From Tulasnella sp. 424 (lineage: Eukaryota > Basidiomycota > Agaricomycetes > Cantharellales > Tulasnellaceae), in NCBI GenBank assembly GCA_019633425.1, contig WSUB01000099.1:62001-126000 (forward strand): a DNA stretch of 64,000 nucleotides. Direction: 5' to 3'. The notes under the pieces are model-generated. The model did no database searches and was not told where the DNA came from. It was given only the letters and a program-made list of their open reading frames with translations. This document shows positions 1-12,700 of the stretch, one piece after another. How positions within the stretch are numbered: position 1 is the first letter of the stretch; each line of letters begins with the position of its first letter. Made by a program: the position numbers and the translations under genes.

Positions 1-3000
1 GTCGTGAGAGCAGGCGGACATGGTGGAGGAATGCTGAACGAACCATATATTTGCCCATCTTCAAGCTGATCGTGCACATCAGCGATTCCAACAACTGTCC
101 AGCTATCAGGGACTGGTAAATGCTGGAGTAAATTATGCAATCCCGTTCGGCTCAGAGCAGAGAGACTTGCCTGGGATGCGTGCGTGATACTTGATTTCAC
201 GTTTAACATGATAGAGAGAACAACTCAGAAGTTTTCTGAAGAATGGGTCGCGGCCGTGAAGCTTTTGTAGACCGTATCGGGAGAGCCTTGTGAGGAGGCT
301 TGGAAGTTCAAATGCTTTACCAAGCTCATACATCTCCATCAAATATGCAGAGCTTTCAGGGTGGTTTAACGCAACCTGCGTTTTTTCTATCGCTTCGTCT
401 TGAAGCTTGACAAAAGCCGACTTCTTGACGCCAAGAGTATCGAGAAGCATGATCAAAGGTCTAGACAATGCATGTTTGTAACCAGAAACCCTTCTAAAAA
501 AAAGCGGATCTCCCACCTATTCAAGTACATTGGGCTCGGTCGGTTAAATGCTTCCGAGATTTCAATACCCCGCGAATGCGGCGCGTCAAATTTTTTCATC
601 GACTCTCGGAGCTGAATCAGCTATAATATGAAAACCAGAGAATCGTCAAAACGCGGCAATACCCACAACGACTTTGACAAACCCGTTTGCCTTGCAGGCG
701 ATAGTCCACTGACACCACTCCCTTATATCCTCCGAGCCGAATCTATTTAGAGGGGTTTTCAGAATGAGACTTGCCTTCAGGTATCCTCGCGCACCTGGAA
801 AGCTCTTGGGCGGACTTCCTCTTCGGTTTCCGGCCTGCTCTTTACACGCTTCGGGCGAAGTTCGCAGAGCCTCTGCCAAATTTCGTCTGCAAGGTCAGGA
901 GAGAGGGTCCCGTGTCCATCTGTCCAGTTGAGCGTCCGTGACTTGATTGCTTCCTGTTCGTGGTCTCCGTATTGGACCTCGGTCTCCCTTTCGATGTCGG
1001 GGATCATTTGAATCTCATGGGGCTGCATTTCGACCGACGGATCTGTAGATGAAAACCTAGAGAGGAGTGGTCACCCTAGGTGCTACGGGGGAAGGCCTGG
1101 CGCATGAACTGCCTGAGTGAGAGACTCACGCTTGAGAGATACGTGCTCCATATCTGTATGCGTAGAATTAATCAACACCGATGAACTATCCCTGAACCGG
1201 GGGCAGGTCCGTTCACCTTGCTGGTTCTCGAATAACTTTGCTGAAATTTCCCAGACCGATTCTTATCTTCTCTGCGTTGACCTCGCCAAAAATCGGGTGC
1301 GTAAAAGGGGAAACAAACCAGAAGGAATGTTGCCTCAACTATGCATGAGGGTCAGTCGTATGGACGTTTACGATGTTGAGCCACTTACCCCAGATCCCGA
1401 ATATGCCAGGAATTCGAAATGACGGCCACCGATTTTAAGGCCTGGTTAAGATTGGAGAATGTTGGGCATTGCCTGAACATCCATTCGACATCGATCAAGG
1501 ACCCACCGTGTTTTAGGATAGTCCCGACCCTTTTTTCCAAGAACTTGCTGTTGTTTATCTCCCAATCATGTCGATAAAGGGCACCTCCTTCATCCCCAAA
1601 GGCTACACGAATGAAGCGCTCCTCGAAATCTGGGCCAAATAGTCGAATCACGCGATTGCTTTGTTCATCGTACGGCCCTAGACGATAAGCCGTCCGTGAG
1701 AGTCTGGCGAGCTATAGCGCAACCAATGGAGCAAACCTTGCAAACAATAAGAGGTCGGAGTCACTAGCACATGCCTAGACCGGAATACTCCCCGCCTTGG
1801 GGTAAACAACGCGAACCTCATACCCCGATTGTTGCATTCGGTCTCCGCTCTCCTTAAGCAATCCAAAGCTGTCTCTTGGTTTTCGTACAAGTTCGGAACC
1901 AAAACGACAAACTGACAAGCGGGACAAGATCAACCAACTGAGAGCAATGCTCCGCTCAGTACTCACTAGTTTCAGCACTTCTTCAGCGAATCCCGCTCCA
2001 ATGCTGACAAGTCTGTTTATTTCACCCTTTAGTTGCAAAATTTCCCACGGAAGCAGGAGGCAGTTCCGCAGCAAAGTATCGCATTGGAATATTACCGCCC
2101 ACGGGAATTTGCTAGACATGGCCTGGACCTCGTCGAGACGTTTTCGCGAGAAGAGATCGCGACGAGCTATATCAGCATGTAAGCTGATGGCAAGCCTTGG
2201 GAGTCTGACGAAGCGCGACATCTTGATAAAGTTATCCAAGTGGGTCGGATCGGACGTAATGACCAAACGTAGGACTTTGGATGCAAATGCCACAACCCGT
2301 TCATGAGCAGGCTCAAGATTGCCCAACCTTTGCCAGGAGTGCTTAAAGTCCGTCTTTGGGTCTCCTTTCAAGGAAGGATATCGAGGTTTTTTTTCAAAGG
2401 AAGGAGGGTTGTAGAGCCGTATCATGATGAAGGGCATGCCATCCACCCAACCATTCTCAAGGGAACGGATCTGATTCATAGGGATGGTAATCCTGAGCTA
2501 AGGAAGGAAGAGTAGATTATTAATCGAAGCTAATAAGTGCGAGACTGCTTCATCTTACAATCTCGGCCTCAGGCTGTGTACCGCCCAAGATGTCCTTTTC
2601 AGGCTGTGAATGCCCCGATATCTCAATTTGTAGGGATCGAGGATTTTCGCCCTCACGTCCTTCGTTGAACTTCAGATACGCATGCGACTTATTGTCTGGG
2701 TGTGGAATCAAAGGTCAGTACATTGTCCATAGAATCTTCGCGGTGAACGTCGCCTCACGGTTCTGTGGTCGTCCACGTTTTGGTGCCGCGTCTGGGTTAT
2801 AGTCGCCTTCCCATTCCACGGCAAAGCTTTTCCTATCACGCCCCTCGATTCCGAACTGAACGGAAAGGACGCGGACCTCGTGACCGAGTGCTTCTTGGTT
2901 TTTCTTCTTCCGCTCAAGGGCCTCGCGAGAGATGGGAGGCCGACGGTAGGATGCTTGAAGAGCTCGCGAAAGAGAGCCGTCTTGCCTTTGGAAGAGAACC

Positions 3001-3438
3001 TCATAGTCCCCAATCTTGATGGGATACTAGTGGACCGTGTAAGTTATCGAAGTACTGGAGCCAGCTCGCACGTCTTACCTCGTTGACCCTGGCAGCGAGG
3101 AACCTGGCAAACTTTCCGTCGTTGAGGTAAATAACGCCCGTGCCACGATTTTTGTCTTTTGGTCTCCTCGGGTCTGGTTGATCGAGTTGAAGGGTGAAAT
3201 GGATAGGAAAGTCTTGATTCGGACCCACGCGAGGTCGGAGGACCGTCTCGAAGGCTTTCTTAATCGTGGTAAAGTCAATGTGGCGAGGCACATTTGAAAC
3301 AGCCAGTTGATATTTGTCCTGTAGGGATCTACCGGCAGCGCCATCGCCGACGAATTCCCTTTGAGGGAGTGGTGTTGACGGGGTTTGAGGGGTAGAACGC
3401 GAGGACGAGGCTCGGGAAGGTCGTCGACGTGATGCCAT
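1..3438 (-). CDS. RNA-dependent RNA polymerase (QDE-1/RdRP family), left tandem copy, C-terminus beyond the window
   Basis: This is a cellular RdRP of the RNA-silencing pathway, which makes double-stranded RNA from single-stranded RNA to feed Dicer. The start is the ATG at 3436-3438, which opens an exon rich in Ser, Arg and Pro. Reading the exons in order gives family landmarks: an N-terminal region with LYNPPSFE (about 2400), a helical region ending near 1950, NRVIRLFG (about 1650), GGRHFEFLAYS across a splice (about 1420), FWFVSPFTHP (about 1290), WTDGHGTLSP (about 920; the usual form is DGxGxxS), GGYKGVVSVDYRLQG (about 720) and LIMLLDTLG (about 450). The catalytic DxDGD would lie just off the left edge. 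No frame-disrupting change was seen in the exons I traced, so the copy looks intact. It is about 85-90% identical by eye to the right copy, including introns and upstream DNA. Function is established for the family; activity of this copy is inferred. Confidence 0.88.
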
Positions 3439-4145
3439 GGATGTCGAAGATTTCTTGTGCGATCTAAAGCTTGTTGAATGAAGAGGGTAGCAGGTGGTAG
3501 CTGAATCAGGCGAGGTGGTTTGAGGATGAAAGAGAAATGTTCGCGCTTGTGTTTGTTTAGGTGGCGAAGGAGGACCGTCAACAAACAGAGGACCTCAGCA
3601 CAACATCAAGCCGTACTTTCACCTTCGTCGGCTCGTTGAAGGCCTAAACCAGACACACGTAGATATGAGAGCGCTCGAGTTTGCAGTAATAGAAAGACAT
3701 AGGAGTACAGTAAAAGTCTGGGATGATCAACCCCCAGCCGTTCAGTCCATGGATGCAGAAGAATGAGAACCAATGGCCACGAGACGAAGAAAAGCCGACG
3801 GGGGAAAAGGGAAATAAAGCCCAATAAAACGAATGAGAGTTCGTCTAAACATGGAGAGGTATAGTTCTAAGAGATTTGTTATACATTTTCCGTACATCGG
3901 TTGGTTTACTTTCCCCTCTGCGGCCGTGCTGTTGTACTCGAGCTTCGCATCTCCATTGATCGTACCTTGAATACACAAACGCGAACGTCGCGGTACGGCG
4001 TGTCTGGATCTCGGCTTTCACTAGCTTCGTTCTCATTTAACATCTCAAGCGCCGCTCGACTGCAACAACCGAGATAAATTTGTTCTGGAATAAAGGACAT
4101 ACATATGTGTAGTTTCAATCAACTTGTCACAACCTCCCATATTAA
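3439..4145. other. Intergenic: promoter of left RdRP and 3' flank of right RdRP
   Basis: No convincing gene is seen. From about 3600 to 3865 the sequence closely matches about 9340-9600 upstream of the right RdRP copy, so the duplication includes upstream DNA. The match ends near 3865, and the rest is unique 3' flank of the right copy. Confidence 0.6.
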
Positions 4146-7100
4146 TTACAACGCCTCCTCCGTAGCATCGGCAATATCATTTTCGTCCAAAACGTCCAAG
4201 ACCGAAGTTAATGCGACCAAAGCAAAGCTGTTACTCCCGAATTCGTCTGCTCTAGCCATCTCGAATGCTACGTCGAGGCATGCCCACGCTCGGTTCAATT
4301 GCTCTGGTAAGCTGAGAACTGAACTGTTGCGGATCTCGCGCTTGATGAGCCCGACAAGATCCCGAGACTGCTCGGCAAGTCCGTCTATCAGATCTTTTCG
4401 CTTCCTAGACTCATTGAAAGCCGTAGTCTTGGCCAGGATCGTTCCTAAGACAACCTCCTCCTCATTGAGACGGCTGTTGGTACTTTGAGCGAGGCTATAA
4501 TGGGCACATTGGTGCCTGAGCCGGTTCGAGAAGACAGCGAATAGCTGATGGAAGAAATAGACGTCTACAGGTCCGACTTCGCTGTTGTTGAGAATGTTGA
4601 ACACCTTTCGTTGCAAGGCGTTGCGTACGGTATCCTCTTGATTCACGGGTCGTTCAGCAGGGGCGGGTTCAGGATCGCCAAGTTGGACCGCACGGAAAAG
4701 TACCCCCAGTGCGCGAATCGATTCGTAGTAGTCCCCATTGTTGGGATCGGCGGATTCGGGACAATACCAATCCGGGATGTCCGTTGGCTTGGGCATATGG
4801 TCGATTTTAACGGGCTTATTCATATGTATGCTCAGTGCGCAGACACAAGAAATGTTTTCAGCCACTCACCACACCAGTTTTGGGGTAGTCAACGGCGTCG
4901 GAATGGAGCTTGGCGTAGCGGAGACAGTCTTTGTCCAGAACTCCCTCGGGACGCTGATCCGCGAGACGAAGGTGGTTGATTCCGATCAGACCCAGAGTAT
5001 CTGAGGGAGGGACTAGGTAAGAGGGGTGATATTTTTGAGTGATCAGGGCGCACCATGTGTCATGTACTCGACCACAAAGTTCGCAATATCTTTGATTGTA
5101 CTGTCCCTATCCAGCTTATGTCTCCATGGGTCATCATATGCTGCCGGGATTTCGTACTTGGTGGGATGTAAATCGGTGTTTGTGATGAGGTAGTAAACGT
5201 CTCCATCTGGAACGCCATTCAGGTCAGTCGTCTATGCCAAGGCTCGGCTTAGGGAAACAGGTTGTGATATTCACCGAGGTCGCCACCACCAAGGCAAGAA
5301 GGAAGAGGACGCCTGCCCTTTACAGAAAACACCACAGTATTTGGGAGGTTCTCGATGTCGTAGGGAGATCCGGGTTTGGGTTTGCCGATTGCTTGTACCA
5401 GTTGAACGTCACCAGGGTGGATAGTGGGACTAGAACACGTGCAAGCAACAGCAAACGGTCAAAACGAGTTAAGTGATTAGAAGAAGGCGATGACATACCT
5501 TCGGCATATCAAGATGGGACCCTCAAGAAAAATAGGTTGTTGCCCTTGTTGATGAATACAAGCTGGGGACCCATCGTGAGAGCAGGCGGACATGGTGAAG
5601 GAATCCTGAACGAACCATATATTTGCCCATCTTCAAGCTGATCGTGAACATCAGCAATTCCCACAACTGTCCAGCTATCAGGGACTGGGAAGCTCTGGAG
5701 TAAATCGTGCAATCCCGTTCGGCTCAGAGCAAGGAGACTTGCCTGGGATACGTGCGTGGTACTTGATTTCGCGTTTAACATGGTAGAGAGAAAAGCTCAG
5801 AAGTTTTCTGAAGAATGGATCGCGACCGTGAAGCCCTTGTAGACCGTATCGGGAGAGCCTTGTGAGGAGGCCTGGAAGTTCAAATGCCCCACCAAGCCCA
5901 TATGTGCCCATCAAACATGCAGAACTTTCAGGGTGGTTTAACGCGGACTGTGTTGTTTCTATCGCTTCATCCTGAAGCTTGACAAAAGCCGAATGCTTGA
6001 CGCCGAGAGTATCGAGAAGCATGATCAAAGGTCTGGAGAACGCATGTTTGTAACCTGAAATTCTTCAGAAATATAGACGGATCTCCCACCTATTCAAGTA
6101 CATTGGGCTCGGTCGATTAAAGGCTTCCGAGATTTCAATACCCCGCGAATGCGGCGCGTCAAATTTGTTCATCGACTCTCGGAGCTGAATCAGCTATAAT
6201 ATGGTAAACCGAAGAATTGTCAAAACGCGGTAATACCCGCGGCGACTTCGACAAACCCGTTTGCCTTGCAGGCGATAGTCCACTGACACCACTCCCTTAT
6301 ATCCTCCGAGCCGAATCTATTTCATAGGAGTTTTCAGAATGAAACTTGCCTTCAGGTATCCTCGCGTACCTGGAAAGCTCTTGGGCGGACTTCCTCTTCG
6401 GTTTCCGGCCTGCTCTTTACACGCTTCGGGCGAATCTCGCAGAGCCTCTGCCAAATTTCGTCTGCAAGGTCAGGAGAAAGGGTCCCATGTCCATCTGTCC
6501 AATTGAGCTTCCGTGACTTGATTGCCTCCTGTTCGTGGTCTCCATATTGGACCTGGGTCTCCCTTTCGATATCGGGAATCATTTGGATCTCATGGGGCTG
6601 CATTTCGACTGACGGATCTGTGGATGAAAACCTAGAGAGAGGTGGTCACCCTCCGTGCTGCGGAGGAAGGCCTGGCGCGTGAACTGCCGGAGCGAGAGAC
6701 TTACGCTTGAGAGATACGTGCTCCATATCTATATGCGTAGAATTAGTCAACACCGATGAACTATCCCGGGGTAGGTCCGTTACCTAGCTGGTTCTCGAAT
6801 AACTTTGCTGAAATTTCCCAGACCGATTCTTATCTTCTCTGCGTTGACCTCGCCGAAGATCGGGTGCGTAAAAGGGGAAACAAACCAGAAGGAATGTTGC
6901 CTCAACTATGCATGAGAATCAGTCGTGTGGACTCTTACGATGTTGAGCCACTTACCCCAGATCCCGAATATGCCAGGAATTCGAAATGACGACCACCGAC
7001 TTCAAGACCTGGTTAAGATTGGAGAATGTTGGGCATTCCCTGAACATGTATTCGACATCGATCAAGGACCCACCGTAGTCTAGGATAGTCCCGACCCTTT

Positions 7101-9166
7101 TTTCCAAGAACTTGCTGTTGTCTACCTCCCAATCATGTCGGTAAAGGGCACCTCCTTCGTCCCCAAAGGCCACACCAATGAAGCGCTCCTCGAAATCTGG
7201 GCCAAATAGTCGAATCACGCGATTGCTTTGTTCGTTCTCCGGCCCTAGTATATTAACCGTCCGTGAGAGACTGACGGGCTACAGCGCAACCAATGTAGCA
7301 AACCTTTCAAACGATATGACGTTGGAGTCACTTGAACACGTCGAGACCGGAATACTCCCAATCTTGGGGAAGACAACGCGAAGTTCATACCCTGATCGTT
7401 GCATTCGGTCTCCGCTCTCCTCAAGCAATCCAGCACTGTCTCTTGTTTTTTGTACCAATCGGGAACTTCAAGTTGATCCATGAACTGACCAACGGGATAG
7501 GATCAGGAACCTGGGACTAACGCTTCTCCCAGTGCTCACCTCCTTCAACACTTCTTCAGCGAATCTCGTTCCAATGCTTACAAGCCGGTTTATTTCACCC
7601 TTCAGTTCCAAAATCTCCCACGGACGCAGGATGCCGTTCCGCAGCAAAGCATCGCATTGGTATATTACCGCCCACGGGAATTTGCTAGACATGGCCTGGA
7701 CGTCGTCGAGACGTTTTCGCGAAAAGAGATCGCCACGAGCTATATCAGCATGTAAGCTGATGGCAAGCTTCGGGAGTCTGACGAAGCGCGACATCTTGAT
7801 AAAGTTATCCAAGTGGGTCGGATCGGACGTAATGACCAAGCGTAGGACTTTGGATGCAAATGCCACAACCCGTTCATGAGCAGGCTCAAGACTGCTCAAC
7901 CGTTGCCAGGAGTGCTTGTAGTCCGTCCTCGGGTTTCCGGTCAAGGAAGCATATTGAGGTTTTGTTTCAAAGGAAGGAGGGTTGTAAAGCCGTATCATGA
8001 TGAAGGGCATGCCATCAACCCAGCCATTCTCAAGGGACTGGATCTGATTCATAGGGATGGTAATCCGGTACTAAGGAAGGAAGAGTAGATTATTAACTGA
8101 AACTATCTGTGTGCGACTGCTTAAGCGTACCATATCGGGCTGTGAATGCCCGGATATTTCAACTTGTAAGGATCGAGGATTTTCGCCCTCTCGTCCTTCG
8201 TTGAACTTCAGATACGCATGCGACTTATTGTCTGCGCGTGGAGTCAAGGTCAGCATACTGTACATAGAACCTACGCGGTATACGACGCCTCACGGTTCTG
8301 CGGTCGTCCGCATTTTGGCGGCGCGTTCGGATTATAATCTCCTTCCCATTCCACGGAAAAGCTCATCCTGTCACGCCCCTCGATTCCGAACTGAACGGAA
8401 AGGACGCGGACCTCGTGACCGAGTGCTTCTTGGTTTTTCTTCTTCCGCTCAAGGGCNNNNNNNNNNNNNNNNNNNNNNNNNNNNNNNNNNNNNNNNNNNN
8501 NNNNNNNNNNNNNNNNNNNNNNNNNNNNNNNNNNNNNNNNNNNNNNNNNNNNNNNNTCGATTCCGAACTGAACGGAAAGGACGCGGACCTCGTGACCGAG
8601 TGCTTCTTGGTTTTTCTTCTTCCGCTCAAGGGCTTCACGAGAGATGGCAGGCCGACGGTATGGTGTTTGAAGGGCTCGCGAAAGAGAGCCGTCTTGCCTT
8701 TGGAAGAGAACCTCATAGTCTCCAATCTTGATAGGATACTAGTGGACCGTGTAAGCTATCGAACCAGTGGAGCCAGCTCACGTCTTACCTCGTTGACTCT
8801 GGCAGCGAGGAACCTGGCAAACTTTCCGTCGTTGAGGTAAATAACGCCCGTGCCACGGTTTTTGTCTTTTGGTCTCTTCGGGTCTGGTGGATCGAGTTGA
8901 AGGGTGAAATGGATAGGAAAGTCTTGGTTCGGACCCATGCGAGGTCGGAGGATCGTCTCGAAGGCTTTCTTAATTGTGATAAAGTCAATGTGGCGAGGCA
9001 CATTTGAAACAGCCAGCTGGTATTTGTCCTGTAGGGATCTACCGGCAGCGCTATCGCCGACGAATTCCCTTTGAGGGAGTGGCGTTGATGGGGTTTGAGG
9101 GGTAGAACGGGAGGACGAGGCTCGTCCGCCTCGTGAAGGTCGTCGAGATGATGATGGGAAGGCCAT
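4146..9166 (-). CDS. RNA-dependent RNA polymerase (QDE-1/RdRP family), right tandem copy
   Basis: This is a complete cellular RdRP gene of the RNA-silencing type, with more than ten short introns and an estimated protein of about 1,300 residues. The start is the ATG at 9164-9166 and the stop is TAA at 4146-4148. Landmarks in order: Ser/Arg/Pro-rich N-terminus; LYNPPSFE (about 7975); NRVIRLFG (about 7215); WTDGHGTLSP (about 6500); LIMLLDTLG (about 6020); HPGDVQ (about 5420); NTVVFSVKGRRPLPS (about 5320). The catalytic motif DLDGD is split by a 68-nt intron: GGGDL plus the first base of the next codon end at 5275, and the rest resumes at 5206, giving GGGDLDGDVYYLI. Next come GLIGINHLRLADQ and LHSDAVDYPKTG (about 4900-5000) and a helical C-terminal tail. 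A 100-N gap lies at 8457-8556 inside an N-terminal coding exon. Identity as a cellular RdRP is strong; a mycoviral origin is unlikely given the introns and the DLDGD motif. Confidence 0.92.
8380..8456. repeat. 77-bp direct repeat, left side of N gap
   Basis: These 77 bases are identical to 8557-8633 on the other side of the run of Ns. The paralogous copy near 2849-2926 holds the stretch only once, so the doubling is probably an assembly artefact. Confidence 0.9.
8457..8556. other. Assembly gap of exactly 100 N
   Basis: A run of 100 N, the conventional size for a gap of unknown length, sits inside a coding exon of the right RdRP. Both flanks end in the same 77-bp sequence, as expected when overlapping contig ends were not merged. 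Confidence 0.98.
8557..8633. repeat. 77-bp direct repeat, right side of N gap
   Basis: Identical copy of 8380-8456. Deleting one copy plus the Ns would make this exon collinear with the left RdRP copy. Confidence 0.9.
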
Positions 9167-9706
9167 GGATGTTGAAGATTTCTTGTACGACCCACGGCTT
9201 GCACTGAATGAAGGGGGCACTAGGTGGTAGCTGAACCAAGGTCCGGGGACGAAAGATAAATGTGCGCGCTGGTGCTTGTTCAGGTGGCGAAGGAGGACCG
9301 TTAATGGAAGCATAGAGGACCTCTGGACTAGCCTTATCAAGCGTACGTTCACCTTCTGGGAGGACCTAGACCAAACACGCGTAGATATGAGAGGACTCGA
9401 GTTTCCAGTAATAGAAAAGACATAGGAGTACAGTAAAAGTCTGGGATGATCAACCCCCAGACGTTTCAGTGCATGGATGCAGAAGCATGAGAACCGATGG
9501 CCACGAGAATGAAGTAAAACCGAAGGGGGAAAGGGAAATATGGCACAAGAAAACGAATGAGGGTTCGTCTAAACATGGAGGGGTGTAGGTCTAAAGAAGA
9601 GTGAAACCGAACCGCAATACAGCGGGATTGACAACGTCAAAATGAGAGATAAATACAGTACCTAGATGCGAGAAACGGCTAGGGTCTTTCGATGCTTGCA
9701 GGTTCA
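9167..9706. other. Intergenic: promoter of right RdRP and 3' flank of the RhoGAP gene
   Basis: No gene is visible. Bases to about 9600 are the counterpart of 3439-3865 and mark the right end of the tandem duplication. Beyond about 9600 the sequence is unique. Confidence 0.6.
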
Positions 9707-12700
9707 TTACGAGTGATCCTTGAAGACCTCCAGAGCATGCTCTACAAGCCACTCAACCGAAAGCGCCTTGCCAGCCATGTCGGCAAACTCTTTTGATGGA
9801 TCATTGGATCGCATTAAGGTTGCTGTAACGATTGTCCTCGTTAGAAATAATCGACGCGTATGCGTTAGAATCAACGTACGTCCAAAGACCACTCCCAAAT
9901 TGCGGGCGTTCATTAAGTTTTCATCACTGCGCCGTTGCACACTGGGGAGATTCGGTCAGCGATCAAGTGGACTGGAGAGTAAGCGCGAAACTTACTTGTA
10001 GAGGTGGAGCATCAAGGCCCTCAACGTATGATAGTGCTCCCTCGGAAGTTGTCTCACGAGATTAGCAAGAGCGGTAGATTTCTCGTTGGGATCCCGGATA
10101 CCTAAGTATCATTTGCCAGAGTTAGTTCGAACACCAAGGCGTTAGAGCAAACAAGACAGGCTCACAAGCTGCGCCCACGAACGCATCGTGCAAGGCATAG
10201 GTGAGCAGGGGATTGGGGAGCGCTCGGAAGTAGTTCTTCAGAACCGACGTGACACTGCAGATGTCGTTGAACGAATCGGTGTCTCGGAGATCAAAGGCGT
10301 CGTAGTTGCCCTTTTCGAAAAGCTGAGTGATGACTTTCGATTGCCCACTACCGCCTGTCTTCCTGTAGATGCCTTCATAGTCCATTGCTGCAATGATACC
10401 AACCAATCATGTTCAGCAACCACTCGGAGGAACGACCAACTCGTAGCTTACCCAGCGCTTCAACTGCCTCGATACACTTTTCAACGATGACTGGAACGGC
10501 ACGGTCAGTGCCGTAAGCATCGGCCTTGACCTGCTCAACCAGATCTCGCCCGAACATGGATGGCGCTGTCAAGAGAGAGGCTCGTCAATACCATATACGC
10601 AAACAAAACTGCCCGTGGACTTACGCAATGGGGAAATGTCAACAATGCTGGCGTCTTCTCGGATTGCGCTCTGTTGGCAGGCAGTCTGGATCATGGTCTG
10701 GCAGCGCTGGTGACAGGTGATTCCACATCCTGGACCAATTTCGAAGCCTCGTAAGCGCACAATCCCGGAAATACCACACACGTCCTCTTACCTTGACATC
10801 TGAACTGCGGGCCCCACATCTTGTCGTTGCAATGCTCGCAGCGAGCGAAGCGCATGATGTTAACAGCGGTAAAGTTGTGGGCCCTCTGCTTTTGCTTCTT
10901 CTCCTTCATCGCACCTCCGAACCACTTGAACTTGGATCCCTTCGCTGGGGTAGGTTCTGATACGATCTCCTTGGCATGTTGATAGACTACCTTCGTCGAC
11001 GTAACGACTCGAGCCCCATACTCGTGGTCCTCGACAGAGCCTCCAGCGGTGTTGACTGACGAGTAGGACGGTGAATTGCTCGGAGGACCGACACTTGCAG
11101 CGGTCGCAATAGAGGCTGAACTGGACTTGGGTCCCTTTGCACCACCGAAGATGTTAGGCATGGGCATTCCCTTTCCGGCCTTGGGCGTGTGTCCGTTCTC
11201 AGACGAACTAGCAGGATGGTCTGCAGTAGATGCAACGGTAGTCGAGATGGACGCGGTATCGGTGTTCAGGTTGCTTTCGTTCAGGGTAGCCTCGATTTGC
11301 CTTTGGATCTGAGAATTCAACTCAGCCAGCTCCTCGTTGCGTGCGTTTAGCGCTGTGGTTTCTTCCAAAAAGATGTCTCGAGCCTCCTTGAGCTCATTGA
11401 TTTCTCGGATAAGCGCCTCACGTTGCTGCTTGAGCGGTTCGAGGTCCTTTTTGTACTGACTCTTAAGGTTGTCGAAACGGGTCGTAAGCGAGCGTGTCAA
11501 TGTTGCGGGTGCATCGTTGACGGCGGGCGAGTTGGGTGATCTGGAACACGCAGAAATGCCTCATTAGAACCCCCGCACCCCCGCATACACGCGTCCTCCA
11601 CCACCCTGACGGCGAGGCAATTTTAACTTACGCGTTAAGCTCCTCCACTTCGGCAAGCGCCATGTCCCGTTCGACTTTGAGCTTGGAAACATCTTTTTCC
11701 AAAATACCCAAGTTACTGCTAAGATCCTTGGACATCTGCTCCATCATCTCCTGCCGCCTGTGCTCAGCTGACATAGCCGTCAATCTCGCCGCCTGGCCGC
11801 TCAGTTGCACACGTAGTCGTGTGATCTCGGCTTCGGCATCCCGTCGAGCAGCGACCTCTTTATGGTACTCGGATTGGGCAACGCTAAATCCCGCCAAGTA
11901 CTGCTGACTCGTACGCTACGATAGAAAACCACCATCCACGTCAGCGTATCTCCTTAGACTTGTGGTTGAAGGGAATATGGGTACCTTCATAGTATCAATC
12001 TGCCCTTTCAAGTCCATCGCCTTCTCCTTCGTACCATCCAAAGACCTCACGATCGCCTCCACAAACTCTCGATCAAACTTGACATTCGTCAAACCCCGTT
12101 CATTCGAATCCGTCAGCGCCTCTCTCAGCCTCCGAGCCACAAGATCAACCGAAGTAGAATCCGTCCTAACAATGGTGGGCCGGTTGTTGTTGTTGCTATT
12201 GAGGACGCCCGAGATATTGATGGTGGGCAGTGATCCCGAGGCGGGTGGTGTACCCGCTGGAGGAGTGACGGCGAGACTTGGAACGGAAGCCGAGGAGTCG
12301 ACTCGTTGACGCTGGGTCTGTTCCGTGGCGTGGAGAACGGCCGATTGATGCAGCGTCATGGGGGCCGTAGTAGCACGAGCGTGGGTGGTCGGGAACGGCG
12401 CAGACGTCATGGACGAAGTCGACTTGGCCGATGAAGGTGGTGGAGTAGGAGGAGTGTCGTCTTGAGGGGCGTCCGAAGGTATATCGACAGCCAGAGATTT
12501 ATCTCGCACCGTAGTCACAGATGTCGGCGTGCTGGCGATTGGGCTGCCCGACGTTCCGTCAGCCGACGAACCCAAGCCATCCTTTATACCAGGTGCCAGA
12601 ACGATTGTCACGTCGCCTTCATCGAACATGTACGACTCGTCCGCACTAAACTCGTCCAAAGGTGACGGTGACTCTCGGATGGCCAAAGAACCCGTTGACG

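Noticed and set aside
1..9352. RdRP genes as integrated mycovirus polymerases
   Set aside because: They have many spliceosomal introns and the DLDGD, DGxGTxS and GGYKG motifs of cellular QDE-1-type polymerases, not viral RdRP motifs.
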